In this document: piece by piece, positions 8,610 through 18,530 of the stretch | How positions within the stretch are numbered: the first letter of the stretch is position 1 | How the letters are laid out: each line of letters starts with the position of its first letter | NCBI GenBank assembly: GCA_947630455.1 | Contig: CANRHP010000010.1 | Location: 1 to 43,759 of the forward strand | Source of the DNA: an uncultured Clostridia bacterium | Lineage (GTDB): Bacteria; Bacillota; Clostridia; Christensenellales; CAG-314 | DNA length: 43,759 nt | Reading direction: 5' to 3' | The notes under the pieces: generated by a model | Told to the model about the DNA's origin: nothing | The model's input: only the letters and a program-made list of their open reading frames with translations | Database searches by the model: none | Made by a program: the position numbers and the translations under genes

Positions 8610-9848
8610 ATGAGGTACGACACTGTAGTTATAGGAGGCGGTCCCGCGGGACTTGCCGCGGCAATAAAGGCGTCGGAAAATGGTGGCAGTGTGCTGCTGA
8701 TAGAAAGAGAAGCCCGACTCGGCGGTATATTGAAGCAGTGCATACACGACGGTTTTGGCGTTGTGCGTTTTGGTGAAAAGCTTTCCGGACCAGAGTATGC
8801 GGACAGGTTTATCAAGGAGTTGAGGCGTACAAATGTACAAGTAAGCCTGTTTAGTTTTGTTACTGATACGCACAAGTGTGATGATGGCTACAGTATAACC
8901 TATGTTTGTCGCGACGGCATGCATACCGTACAATGCAGCAGTATAGTACTTGCTACTGGCTGCCGTGAGCGCACACGCAACAACATTTACATACATGGTG
9001 ACAGATGTGCGGGAATCTACACTGCGGGCGCAGCTCAAAATCTTGTCAACATTATGGGCGTTATGCCGGGCAAAAATGTGGTTATTTTGGGCAGCGGTGA
9101 TATAGGTCTTATCATGGCGCGGCGTTTGACGCTCGAGGGTGCAAAGGTTTTGGGGGTGTACGAGGCGAAGTCCTCTCCAAGCGGCTTGACGCGCAATATA
9201 CATCAATGTCTCAGGGATTTCGATATACCCTTGTACCTATCCAAAACAGTCACGCGTGTGTTTGGCACCACACGTCTCGAAAAGGTGGAAATCAGCGATG
9301 TCGATGAAAAAATGCGACCTTTGGCGGGCTCGGAACAGCTTGTAGACTGCGATTGTCTTGTGCTTGCCGTTGGGTTGATTCCCGAAAACGAGATCGCGCG
9401 GGATATGCTTGTGCCGCTTGATCCAAAAACAAAGGGGGCGTACGTGGATCAAAACTGTCAGACAAAGACGGACGGGGTTTATGCCTGTGGCAACGCGCTG
9501 CATGTCAACGATTTGGTTGACTATGTTTCGGAGAGCGGCGAAACTGCCGGCATTGATTGTGTAAAACCCGCTCACAAGCGCAAGCTCATACAGATAAACA
9601 CCGAAGGAAAATTGCTCTATGTCGTGCCGCAGCTGTTGGACGTCAATTCCGATGTGAGCCGGGTCGTTATGTATTTTCGTGCAAGCGAGGAACTGTCTGC
9701 ACAGCGGTTAACGATAACTGCCGACGGACAAACGATATTTACCAAGGTGTACAACAAGCTGCTGCCGCCGGAAATGGAGCGTATAACCGTGGATTTTACT
9801 CAGGCTGCAAGCTTGAGGGACTTAACGGTAAAGTTGGAGGACAAATAG
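8610..9848 (+). CDS. FAD/NAD(P)-dependent oxidoreductase partnering the GlpA-like protein
   Basis: MRYDTVVIGGGPAGLAAAIKASENGGSVLLIE, second dinucleotide motif VVILGSGDIGLIMARRL, GVYACGNALHV; 1 nt after the previous stop. Confidence 0.85.
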   Translation: MRYDTVVIGGGPAGLAAAIKASENGGSVLLIEREARLGGILKQCIHDGFGVVRFGEKLSGPEYADRFIKELRRTNVQVSLFSFVTDTHKCDDGYSITYVCRDGMHTVQCSSIVLATGCRERTRNNIYIHGDRCAGIYTAGAAQNLVNIMGVMPGKNVVILGSGDIGLIMARRLTLEGAKVLGVYEAKSSPSGLTRNIHQCLRDFDIPLYLSKTVTRVFGTTRLEKVEISDVDEKMRPLAGSEQLVDCDCLVLAVGLIPENEIARDMLVPLDPKTKGAYVDQNCQTKTDGVYACGNALHVNDLVDYVSESGETAGIDCVKPAHKRKLIQINTEGKLLYVVPQLLDVNSDVSRVVMYFRASEELSAQRLTITADGQTIFTKVYNKLLPPEMERITVDFTQAASLRDLTVKLEDK

Positions 9849-9849
9849 T

Positions 9850-10209
9850 ATGGAATTGGTTTGCATAGTATGTCCAAACAGTTGCCGATTGACAGTTGAA
9901 AATCATGACGGACAAGTTTCCGTTTCGGGCAACAAATGCAAAAGGGGTGAAGTGTTTGCCAACAGTGAGTTGACAAATCCAATGCGCAGTGCAACCACAA
10001 GTGTAAAAACAACCGTTTTGGGATATCCTGTGGTGTCCGTCAAAACGGATGGAGAAATACCAAAGAGTAAATTGTTTGAGCTGATGCAATTGTGTGACGA
10101 AATTGTCATTGACAAGCCGCTGCCGATAGGTACGGTACTTGTTGACAATTTGTTCGGTACAAAAGCAAAGCTCGTTACAACAACCGATATGGAGGATACA
10201 AATGAGTAA
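9850..10209 (+). CDS. DUF1667 family protein
   Basis: 119 aa beginning MELVCIVCPNSCRLTVE with ISGNKCKRGE-like (VSGNKCKRGEVFANSE); characteristic neighbour of the two oxidoreductases. Confidence 0.8.
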   Translation: MELVCIVCPNSCRLTVENHDGQVSVSGNKCKRGEVFANSELTNPMRSATTSVKTTVLGYPVVSVKTDGEIPKSKLFELMQLCDEIVIDKPLPIGTVLVDNLFGTKAKLVTTTDMEDTNE

Positions 10210-11731
10210 TGTTTTGATAGTTGATGTGGGCACACAAAGCATGCGCGGCATAATCTTTGACAGCAACGGCAAATTGCTTGTCAAAGAACAAGTCAAGTAC
10301 AAACCGTATTTAAGCAAAGAAAACGGTTATATGGAGCAAACGGCGCAGATGTATTGGGGCGTGTTCTGCGACATCACGCGAAAGCTTGTAAACGAGCATG
10401 CCGATTTGATGAAAAACGTCATTGCGATGAGTATTGATACCTTCCGCGATACGGCGGTGTTGTTGGATGAACGCAACAATGTGCTGCGCAATCTGATACT
10501 GTGGAGCGATCAGCGAACGGCAGATACATCAGATCCGCTGCCCGCAAAAAACAGGATTTTGTTCAAAATGGTGGGCGTGACTCGCACCGTCAATGCTATT
10601 CGCAGCAAAGTGAAAACACGTTGGATAATGCAGCATGAGCCCGAGTTGTGGGCAAAGGTTCACAAGGTGGCGCATATTTCCGCTTATTTCAACTATTTGC
10701 TCACGGGCAACTTGATAGACAGTTATGCGTCCACAATCGGACATTTTCCTTTCGACCACAAAAAAAAGAAATATCTGACAGAGAAGGACCTTGTATTTCC
10801 CGTATACGAGCTGGATCTCAAATACATGGTGCCCGTATGCGCTCCGGGAGATGTGGTTGGAGTGATAACAGCCGAATGTGCGCTTCAAACGGGACTACCC
10901 GTCGGACTCAAGGTTATTGCGAGCGGCTCGGATAAGGGCTGCGAAACTGTTGGCGTGGGTTGTGTAAACGCAAATGTCGCCTCCGTGAGCTTCGGTACAA
11001 CCTCGACGGTGCAGTTTTCCACAAAAAAGTATTTTGAACCGGAGCCCTTTATGCCGGCATATCCCGCGGTGCTCAAGGATTACTACAATCCCGAAGTGCA
11101 AATTTTCCGCGGCTATTGGATGATCAGCTGGTTTAAGCAAAACTTTGCCCGCCACCTGGAAAAACGCGCCGAAGAAATTGGCAAGTCCGTTGAGGAAATA
11201 ATGAATGAGGAGATAGAGTCCATACCTCCGGGAAGCGACGGATTGATTTTACAGCCATTTTGGCAGGCAGGGCTTACCACACCGGAAGCGAGAGGCGCAA
11301 TCATCGGCTTTTCCGATTATCACACAAGAGCGCATGTCTATCGCGCGATCATAGAGGGTATTGACTTCGCGCTGCGCGAAGGCTTGGAGCGTATGGAAAA
11401 ACGCGGAAAACAAAAAATCGACTACATTGCCGTAAGCGGCGGCGGTTCGCAGAGCAATCTTATATGTCAAATCGCCGCAAATATATTCAACAAGCCGGTT
11501 AAACGCGTTCAAACCTACGAAACCAGCGCTTTAGGAGCGGCAGTTGTAGCATTTACCGCATGCGGCGTGTATACAGACGCACAGGAAGCCATCGGCCATA
11601 TGGTACATTACACAGATACGTTTATGCCCGAATCGACGGCAGTTGTCACTTATGAACATATTTATCGCAATGTCTATCTAAAGTTGTACGCAAAGCTGCA
11701 AAGCTTTTACAAATATTTGGAAAAGGAGTGA
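10202..11731 (+). CDS. FGGY-family carbohydrate kinase
   Basis: VLIVDVGTQSMRGIIFD phosphate-1 motif, SDQRT, VSFGTTSTVQ, ISGGG-like AVSGGGSQSNLICQIAANIF. ATG 10202 overlaps the DUF1667 stop. Confidence 0.85.
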   Translation: MSNVLIVDVGTQSMRGIIFDSNGKLLVKEQVKYKPYLSKENGYMEQTAQMYWGVFCDITRKLVNEHADLMKNVIAMSIDTFRDTAVLLDERNNVLRNLILWSDQRTADTSDPLPAKNRILFKMVGVTRTVNAIRSKVKTRWIMQHEPELWAKVHKVAHISAYFNYLLTGNLIDSYASTIGHFPFDHKKKKYLTEKDLVFPVYELDLKYMVPVCAPGDVVGVITAECALQTGLPVGLKVIASGSDKGCETVGVGCVNANVASVSFGTTSTVQFSTKKYFEPEPFMPAYPAVLKDYYNPEVQIFRGYWMISWFKQNFARHLEKRAEEIGKSVEEIMNEEIESIPPGSDGLILQPFWQAGLTTPEARGAIIGFSDYHTRAHVYRAIIEGIDFALREGLERMEKRGKQKIDYIAVSGGGSQSNLICQIAANIFNKPVKRVQTYETSALGAAVVAFTACGVYTDAQEAIGHMVHYTDTFMPESTAVVTYEHIYRNVYLKLYAKLQSFYKYLEKE

Positions 11732-11737
11732 TTTGTT

Positions 11738-13474
11738 ATGAGTAAACCCTACAAAGGATTTGAACCCAAATGGTACCGAGAGGTTGCGCCGCGCGGCAGC
11801 TACCGCTCCATTTTCAAGTGGGGTGATCCCGCCTTTAACAAGGTGCCCAAGGAAGCGCTTTACAAGATGATGAAAGAGACGTTCCATCTTACGGACGATG
11901 ATTTCAAAAGCTATGCCGAGCCGCTTGGATTAGAGCCTGTAAAGCTAAACAAGCCATGTCAATTGTCTCAGGCTCAATTGGACGAATTGCGGCTCATAGT
12001 CGGCGACGACAATGTGTCCACGGACGATTATGACAGACTCTCCGTGGCGTACGGCAAAACAATGTTCGATTTGCTGCGTTTGCGCGAAAAAATATCCGAC
12101 AACGTACCTGATGCCGTTGTTTATCCCGAAAACAAGGATCATGTTGAAAAAATTGTCGCTTTTTGCGTCAAATACAAGCTTCCGCTATATGTTTATGGCG
12201 GCGGTTCATCCGTCACTCGCGGCGTAGAGCCTATTTGCAGCGGAATTTCTTTGGATATGCGGCGTCATTTTAACAAGGTGGTTGATTTCAATGAGGTGGA
12301 TCAAACGATAACGGTTGAAGCGGGTATGAGCGGCCCCAAGCTGGAGGAAACGCTGCGCAGCGCCGTTAAACTGTTTGGCGCCAAGCGTGCATACACGTGC
12401 GGTCACTTTCCTCAATCCTTTGAATACAGTTCTGTTGGCGGGTGGACGGTTACTCGCGGAGCGGGACAGAACAGCACTTACTACGGTAAAATAGAAGATA
12501 TAGTAATCGCGCAGGAATATGCTACTCCTACGGGTATTGTCAAAACCGAAGCTTTCCCCGCACGTGCAACAGGTCCCGATATCAATCAGATAATGATGGG
12601 TAGTGAAGGAACGTTCGGAGTGCTCACTCAGGTTACTCTGAAGATTTTTCGCTGGATGCCCAAAAATCATTTCAAATTCAGTTTTATGTTCAAGGATTGG
12701 CATTCTGCTATGGAAGCTGCGCGTGAGATCATGCAGTGCGAGTGCGGCAAGCCGAGCGTTTTTCGTTTGTCTGATCCCGAAGAAACGGATATTACCATGC
12801 GCATGTACGGTGTGGACGAATCTCCGCTCAACGGTTTGATGAAATCCTTCGGGTACAAACACGGTGAGCGTTGTCTGTTTTTAGGTTATACCGACGGAGA
12901 AAAAGGCTTCTGCAAAAACGTAGCAAAAAACGTCAAAAAAATATGCAAAAAATACAAGGCGATGAATCTCACCGGCGCAGTTGCTTCCGCATGGGAAAAG
13001 GGTCGTTTCAACGATCCCTATCTGCGGGACAGCATGCAGGATTTCGGCATTATGACAGACACTTTGGAGTGCAGTGTACGTTGGAGCCAAATGGAGGACG
13101 TTCACAAAATGGTACGTGATTACTGTCATAGCCGTCCCAATACCATATGCATGACGCACATGTCTCACTGTTATCCGCAGGGCGCAAATTTATACTTTAT
13201 TTTCATCGCCCGAATGACAGAGCTGGACGAATTTGTTGAGTATTGGAGCGGAATTCTCGATCACATTCAAAAAAGCGGCGCGGCTATTTCTCATCACCAC
13301 GGTATTGGCAAATTTTTTGCGCCGTGGCTGGAGGGACAGATCGGTACTCGTCAAATGGAAATCTACAAAACTCTCAAAAAACACTTTGATCCGGACAATC
13401 TGATGAATCCCGGCGGGACGTTGGGCTTGGATCTGCCAGAGGAGAAAAAAGTGTATCGTCGTCCCAAATGGTAA
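11738..13474 (+). CDS. FAD-binding oxidase, alkyldihydroxyacetonephosphate synthase (AGPS)-like
   Basis: FAD PCMH motif YVYGGGSSVTRGVEP; RATGPDINQIMMGSEGTFGVLTQVTLKI; histidine motif SHHHGIGKFFAPWL; C-term FDPDNLMNPGG. Confidence 0.85.
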   Translation: MSKPYKGFEPKWYREVAPRGSYRSIFKWGDPAFNKVPKEALYKMMKETFHLTDDDFKSYAEPLGLEPVKLNKPCQLSQAQLDELRLIVGDDNVSTDDYDRLSVAYGKTMFDLLRLREKISDNVPDAVVYPENKDHVEKIVAFCVKYKLPLYVYGGGSSVTRGVEPICSGISLDMRRHFNKVVDFNEVDQTITVEAGMSGPKLEETLRSAVKLFGAKRAYTCGHFPQSFEYSSVGGWTVTRGAGQNSTYYGKIEDIVIAQEYATPTGIVKTEAFPARATGPDINQIMMGSEGTFGVLTQVTLKIFRWMPKNHFKFSFMFKDWHSAMEAAREIMQCECGKPSVFRLSDPEETDITMRMYGVDESPLNGLMKSFGYKHGERCLFLGYTDGEKGFCKNVAKNVKKICKKYKAMNLTGAVASAWEKGRFNDPYLRDSMQDFGIMTDTLECSVRWSQMEDVHKMVRDYCHSRPNTICMTHMSHCYPQGANLYFIFIARMTELDEFVEYWSGILDHIQKSGAAISHHHGIGKFFAPWLEGQIGTRQMEIYKTLKKHFDPDNLMNPGGTLGLDLPEEKKVYRRPKW

Positions 13475-13704
13475 ATACTGTTGTAAATTGGCGTGTCAGC
13501 GCGATACTTCACTTGCCGCAGGACAGGTTTTAAATAGTTCTCTTTTCAGGCTCTATGTCAAATGTTTGGGTGAAGGTAATTTTTCCAATGTGTAACTGAA
13601 TCAGCTTATTGCATCTCCCTACCGCAGTATTGCCGCAGGGAGAAATGCTTTTAGCTACGGCTTAAAAGTAACAACGAGAGAATATCCTTCAAGCTAAAAG
13701 AAAC

Positions 13705-13727
13705 GAGCTCGGTACAATACCGAGCTC
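13705..13727. terminator. Hairpin downstream of the redox operon
   Basis: GAGCTCGGTA-CAA-TACCGAGCTC, perfect 10-bp stem, followed by an AT-rich tract. Confidence 0.6.
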
Positions 13728-14102
13728 ATTCACAAATGATTTAATAAATTTTTTTGTCCTAATTTTGGGGTTCACGCCTTTGGTGAAGTGCGCCTCCAAA
13801 GAAAGCTTTATATGTTACTTGTACAATATGGCGGAAGAGTCCTTAGGCTTCTCTTTTGTCGAGCGATGACCAAAGAGCAAGCAGATAAGCTTTGCAGCAA
13901 GTACTTCCGCACTATGCGTTTACTTTCCTAAATTATTCAAGGGTGCAGGGGCAAGATGCTTTTCATTTGCACCAGTCCCATTTGTTTTGGCGACAAGCTT
14001 TATTAAGAGTGGCTTTATATAACCTATCAACTGGCGGCTGAGTGCGTCGATGTCGTGTACAATCCGCTTGCCTATTTAGTCGTATTGTGTTATCATAAAA
14101 CT

Positions 14103-14678
14103 ATGAATGGCTATGACTTCGATGATACAATTTACCGCGGCAACAGCATGCGCCGTTTTTCTATTTTTTGCATGCTGCACTTGCCCTATTTGGTTTTGTA
14201 TCTGCCCGTCGTTTTTATTGCTTTGCTGTTGAGAGCGGTACGAATTTTGCCCAAAAACGCTTATTTACTATTGTTGGAGGGGTATATTGTATTTGTGCCG
14301 CATGTAGAAAAGCTTGTAGTCAAATTTTGGGACAAAAATATGTCGCGGATAAAAACCTGGTATCTCGATCAACGGCAAAAAAACGATATCGTAGTGTCGG
14401 CTACGCCGATTTTTGTCGTTGGCGAAGCATGCCGCAGGCTTGGGGTCGAGTGTATAGCAACGGATATGAACGCTCGCGGACGTCTAAACGGAAAGCATTG
14501 TCACGGTAAACGTAAGGTGGAAACCTTTCAAAAGCTTCATCCCGACGTAAATCTCGACACTTATTACTCCGATTCAACTAGCGACAAGCCGATGTGGTGC
14601 TTTGCCGAGCGAGGATATCTTGTCAAAGGGGAGGAAATCACGCTTGTATACGAAAACGGCGTCAAAATTCGGCGGTAA
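14103..14678 (+). CDS. HAD-IB family phosphatase
   Basis: Motif I YDFDDTIYRGNS, motif II VVSATP, motif III/IV region KVETF...YYSDSTSDKPM. Confidence 0.8.
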   Translation: MNGYDFDDTIYRGNSMRRFSIFCMLHLPYLVLYLPVVFIALLLRAVRILPKNAYLLLLEGYIVFVPHVEKLVVKFWDKNMSRIKTWYLDQRQKNDIVVSATPIFVVGEACRRLGVECIATDMNARGRLNGKHCHGKRKVETFQKLHPDVNLDTYYSDSTSDKPMWCFAERGYLVKGEEITLVYENGVKIRR

Positions 14679-14719
14679 ACTGCTTTTTCTTTGCTATTGA
14701 CAAACTTCGGCTCAAAGTA

Positions 14720-14736
14720 GTACAATATTATTGTAC
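14720..14736. promoter_or_regulatory. Palindrome overlapping a probable -10 element (operator candidate)
   Basis: GTACAATA-T-TATTGTAC; TTGACA lies upstream (about 14697) and TACAAT is inside the palindrome. Confidence 0.5.
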
Positions 14737-14762
14737 ACAACAGACAACACAGGAGATACATT

Positions 14763-15299
14763 GTGAAAACTCTTCAAGTCGATCTCAAAGGCATGATTGC
14801 CGAACTTCCCATTCTCCCTTTGCCGAGCGGTGTAAGTATCGCTTTCTTCAATTTGCACGGCAATGTGGAGCTCACCGAACACTGCGGCAAGGAATTGAGT
14901 AAGCTCGTAGCCGATTGCGAGGTTTTGCTCACTGCCGAAAGCAAGGGGCTTCAGCTGACGCATGTGATAGCGCGGGAGTTGGGGCATCCCTATTATGCTG
15001 TTGCGCGCAAGGCTAAAAAGCTCTATATGCAGGATGGCCTGGAGGTTGCTATAAACAGCAGTATAACCACGGGACGTGAGCAAAAATTGTACATTTCCAA
15101 GCATGATGCCGAGCTTATGCGCGGTAAAAAAGTCGGTATAGTTGACGATGTTGTGAGTACGGGCAACAGTCTTGTGGGGTTGGAAAAGCTGGTGGAGTTG
15201 AGCGGAGGCATCATTCACAAAAAGGCGTTTGTTTTGGCAGAGGGCAAAGCTGCCGATCGCAAGGATATCTGTTATCTCGGTGTAATTCCGCTTTTGTGA
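14763..15299 (+). CDS. Phosphoribosyltransferase (adenine/xanthine PRT-like), GTG start
   Basis: PRPP-binding motif KVGIVDDVVSTGNSL; VLLTAESKGLQLTHVIARELGHPYYAVARK. Confidence 0.85.
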   Translation: MKTLQVDLKGMIAELPILPLPSGVSIAFFNLHGNVELTEHCGKELSKLVADCEVLLTAESKGLQLTHVIARELGHPYYAVARKAKKLYMQDGLEVAINSSITTGREQKLYISKHDAELMRGKKVGIVDDVVSTGNSLVGLEKLVELSGGIIHKKAFVLAEGKAADRKDICYLGVIPLL

Positions 15300-15316
15300 T
15301 GTGAATATTGCAGCGA

Positions 15317-15345
15317 TTTCGTCTTGGTACTTTACCAAGGCGAAA
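15317..15345 (+). terminator. Rho-independent-type terminator after the PRT gene
   Basis: tttcgtcttggta-ctt-taccaaggcgaaa followed by ttttc. Confidence 0.65.
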
Positions 15346-15452
15346 TTTTCATTCTTGGGTATACAAAACTTCTCAAGGTGTAATAAACGTAGATATTTGT
15401 TGCATTTTCATTTGTGTTTTGGTATACTGTTTTCACCAAAAAGGTTTTCACT

Positions 15453-17030
15453 ATGAATTTTTTGTCTCTCAGCTGTTACGAACTTCTTCAACAGGGCGCG
15501 GATCGTGACGGATATATGGTCTACTACGGTCACAAGCTCAAAATTTCGGATTTTTTGTGCGATATAGAGCGAATTGCCGGCGCTTTAGTTCAAATGGGCT
15601 TGAGCAAAGGCGACGTGATAACATTGCAGCTGCCAACTTGTCCGCAGGCATTGGCGGTATTTTATGCATGCAGCAAATTGGGAATAATCGCAAACATAGT
15701 GCATCCGTTGGTTCCAGTCAATTTGTTGGCGGAAAATTTGAAAAAAACGTTTTCTAAGGTATTGTTTTTTTACGACGCAACAGTTAAGGATGAAACAGTG
15801 CTTGCACAGCTCGATCAGCGATTGGTGAGGTGCAGCGTTTCCGATTACGTAACTTTTCGTAAACCGTTCTACAAGCTGTATTCTGCTCTCGGCGGTAAAC
15901 GACTGCGCAATATAGATACATACTCCAAGCTTTTGATGCGCGGTGAGAGCGTGAAAACGGAATGTGCCGGAACCAGTGACGCATTGCTTTGTTTTATGCA
16001 CAGCGGCGGTACAAGCGGCGCATCCAAGATTGTCAAGCTTTCCAACCGTGCGTTCAACGCCGTCGTAGACGGTATGTTTTCTATGTATCATCCCGATGTG
16101 CATCATGGCGACTACAATCTTGCCACGCTGCCCGTTTTTCACGCTTACGGTTTGTGTTGTGCAATGCACGGACCGCTGTGTGTAGGCTACAGCTTGGTGT
16201 TGGTTCCCAAGTTTGACGCTCTTGCAATTGCTAATATACTCGACCGCTACAATATAAGGGTGTGGTCTGTTGTTCCCGCTATGCTCAAAAAGATGATCGC
16301 CGCAAAAGTATTAGATCGTCGCGGATTGAAAAATCTCGATGTGATTTGGTGCGGAGGAGATGTGTGCGAGGAAAAACTTGTGGAGCAGGTGGACGGTATA
16401 CTCAGAAAACACGGCACGCACGCGCAGCTTATGCGAGGTTACGGTCTAACGGAAATGTGCGGTGTCACCGTTGTAAACAATTATGATTACTATCTAAAAG
16501 GCAGCTGCGGACGTCCAATGCCCGGCTTTGCTGTGGAAATTTGGGATGATGACGGAAAACCGCTGCAGCAGGGCGAAAAAGGAGAGATCGCTGTCAGCGG
16601 CGGCGGTATCATGGACGGTTATTTGGAGGGTGAGGATTGCCTTGAGCAGCGCAATGGAACGATATGGGTTCGTACCGGTGACATAGGATACCTTGTCAAC
16701 GGTTATTTGTATGTTGTGGATCGCAAAAAACGTTCTTTGAAGATAGCGGCAGTTAATGTATTTCCCGCGCAGGTGGAAAGTTGCGTCAACAAGCTTGATT
16801 TCGTCTCCGAAGCATGTGCGGTGGGCGTCAAGGTGAAAGGCAAGCAATTCGTCAAGGTATATGTTACGCTAAGATGTGATATGGATGCCGAAGCCGTCAA
16901 ACGTCTTGTAATCAAACATTGCAAACTCAATCTTATAAGCTACGCCGTTCCAACGTTTGTAGAGGTAATTGACGAAATGCCTCGCACCTCCTTTGGGAAA
17001 ATCGACTACAGAGCGTTGGAAGACAAATAA
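15453..17030 (+). CDS. AMP-dependent acyl-CoA synthetase/ligase
   Basis: P-loop CFMHSGGTSGASKIVKLSNRAF, GYGLTEMCG, WVRTGDIGYLVNGYLYVVDRKKRSLKIAAVNVFPAQVE, PRTSFGKIDYRAL. Confidence 0.9.
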   Translation: MNFLSLSCYELLQQGADRDGYMVYYGHKLKISDFLCDIERIAGALVQMGLSKGDVITLQLPTCPQALAVFYACSKLGIIANIVHPLVPVNLLAENLKKTFSKVLFFYDATVKDETVLAQLDQRLVRCSVSDYVTFRKPFYKLYSALGGKRLRNIDTYSKLLMRGESVKTECAGTSDALLCFMHSGGTSGASKIVKLSNRAFNAVVDGMFSMYHPDVHHGDYNLATLPVFHAYGLCCAMHGPLCVGYSLVLVPKFDALAIANILDRYNIRVWSVVPAMLKKMIAAKVLDRRGLKNLDVIWCGGDVCEEKLVEQVDGILRKHGTHAQLMRGYGLTEMCGVTVVNNYDYYLKGSCGRPMPGFAVEIWDDDGKPLQQGEKGEIAVSGGGIMDGYLEGEDCLEQRNGTIWVRTGDIGYLVNGYLYVVDRKKRSLKIAAVNVFPAQVESCVNKLDFVSEACAVGVKVKGKQFVKVYVTLRCDMDAEAVKRLVIKHCKLNLISYAVPTFVEVIDEMPRTSFGKIDYRALEDK

Positions 17031-17044
17031 GCTCGTACAGCAGC

Positions 17045-17073
17045 AACGAACAGCGAAAAAGCCGTTCGTTTTT
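17045..17073 (+). terminator. Terminator after the acyl-CoA ligase
   Basis: AACGAACAGC-GAAAAA-GCCGTTCGTT followed by a T tract. Confidence 0.6.
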
Positions 17074-17167
17074 ATATTGCATTCAAAGCATAGTTGTGGT
17101 ACAATATAAACTACATAGATTTTTATTTCTTTGTATAATAATATAAATTTAAAACAAGAGGATTTTC

Positions 17168-18529
17168 ATGAAAATTATTATTGCTGGCTGCGGCAAGGTG
17201 GGTAGGGCGATCATAGACAGTATGACGGATGATAACCACGATATAACGGCGATAGACAACGACCCTGAGGTAATCGAGCAGATTTCCAACACCTACGATG
17301 TCATGGCGGTGTGCGGTAGTGCCACCTCGCGAGAAATGCTGCTTAGCGCCCGCGTCAACAAGGCAGATTTGTTTATAGCGGTCACACAATCGGATGAAGT
17401 AAATATGATCAGCTGCTTTTTTGCGCGTCGCATGGGCGCCAAGCATACGGTGGCGCGCATAAGAGAAGCTGACTACAATGAGGACGGACTTAACTTTATC
17501 ATCAAAGAATTGGAGCTGTCAATGGTATTGAATCCGGAGCGTACCACCGCGGAAACGTTATTTGACTGGCTCAAGCTGCCATCGGCAGTGTCGGTAGACA
17601 ACTTTGCGGGAAAAAAGCTGCAGCTGTTGGAGCTTATCGTCCGCAAAGGCACCGTTTTGTGTGACAGCAGTATTATGGATTTACGTAAAAGGTGTCCGGT
17701 GGAATTTGTATTGTGCGCGATCCAACGCGGCAACGCATTGCATGTTCCTACCGGTACGTTTGTGTTGCACGAAGGGGACAAGGCTGCGTTTATGATGGCT
17801 CGAGCCGATACGCACAATTTCCTCAAAAGTATAGGCGCTGTGCAAAAGCAGGCTCGTGACGTGATGATTCTCGGAGGCAGCGCCACTGCGTACTATCTTG
17901 CCAAGCTGCTTGCCAACAACGGATTTTACGCAAAAATCATCGAACGCAACGGGGAACGTTGCGTAGATCTTGCGGAGTTCCTTCCCGCCGGCGCCACACT
18001 CATTCACGGCGACGGTATGAACCATGATCTTTTGATGGAAGAGGGTATCAACAGCACCGGTGCGTTTGTTGCGCTGACGGGCACCGATGAGGAAAATATA
18101 CTTATAAGCTTCTATGCAAGCAGTCAAAAGGTTCCCAAAGTAATAGCCAAAGTCAATCAGGCAGAGCTGGCTGATCTTGCCGAGAAGCTGGGGCTGGACA
18201 GCATAGTGTCGCCTCGCAAATTGGTGGCTGATGCGTTGACTCGGTACGCACGCGCTCTCAACAATACACTTAGCAGCAAGGTGGAGACCATGTACAGCAT
18301 AATGGACGCGCGCGCCGAGGCGTTGGAATTTCAGGTACTGTCCGATTGCAGGCTTATCGGTAAGGCGCTTAAGGAGCTTCGGCTCAAACCGAATATTATC
18401 ATTGCAGGTATTATACGCGGCAAGGAAACCATTATTCCCAGCGGCGATGACAAAATTTTGGAAGGCGACAGCGTAATTGTTGTTTCCGCCGACGCAAGAT
18501 TGTACGATTTGAGCGACGTTTTGAGGTAG
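17168..18529 (+). CDS. trkA: Trk system potassium uptake protein TrkA
   Basis: KIIIAGCGKVGRAIIDSM...DNDPEVIEQI and second RCK/TrkA-N unit VMILGGSATAYYLAKLL...IERNGERC. Confidence 0.9.
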   Translation: MKIIIAGCGKVGRAIIDSMTDDNHDITAIDNDPEVIEQISNTYDVMAVCGSATSREMLLSARVNKADLFIAVTQSDEVNMISCFFARRMGAKHTVARIREADYNEDGLNFIIKELELSMVLNPERTTAETLFDWLKLPSAVSVDNFAGKKLQLLELIVRKGTVLCDSSIMDLRKRCPVEFVLCAIQRGNALHVPTGTFVLHEGDKAAFMMARADTHNFLKSIGAVQKQARDVMILGGSATAYYLAKLLANNGFYAKIIERNGERCVDLAEFLPAGATLIHGDGMNHDLLMEEGINSTGAFVALTGTDEENILISFYASSQKVPKVIAKVNQAELADLAEKLGLDSIVSPRKLVADALTRYARALNNTLSSKVETMYSIMDARAEALEFQVLSDCRLIGKALKELRLKPNIIIAGIIRGKETIIPSGDDKILEGDSVIVVSADARLYDLSDVLR

Positions 18530-18530
18530 T

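Noticed and set aside
13812-13931. 39-aa ORF (MLLVQYGGRVLRLLFCRAMTKEQADKLCSKYFRTMRLLS)
   Set aside because: Too short and without clear RBS or family signal; could be a gene remnant but not supportable.
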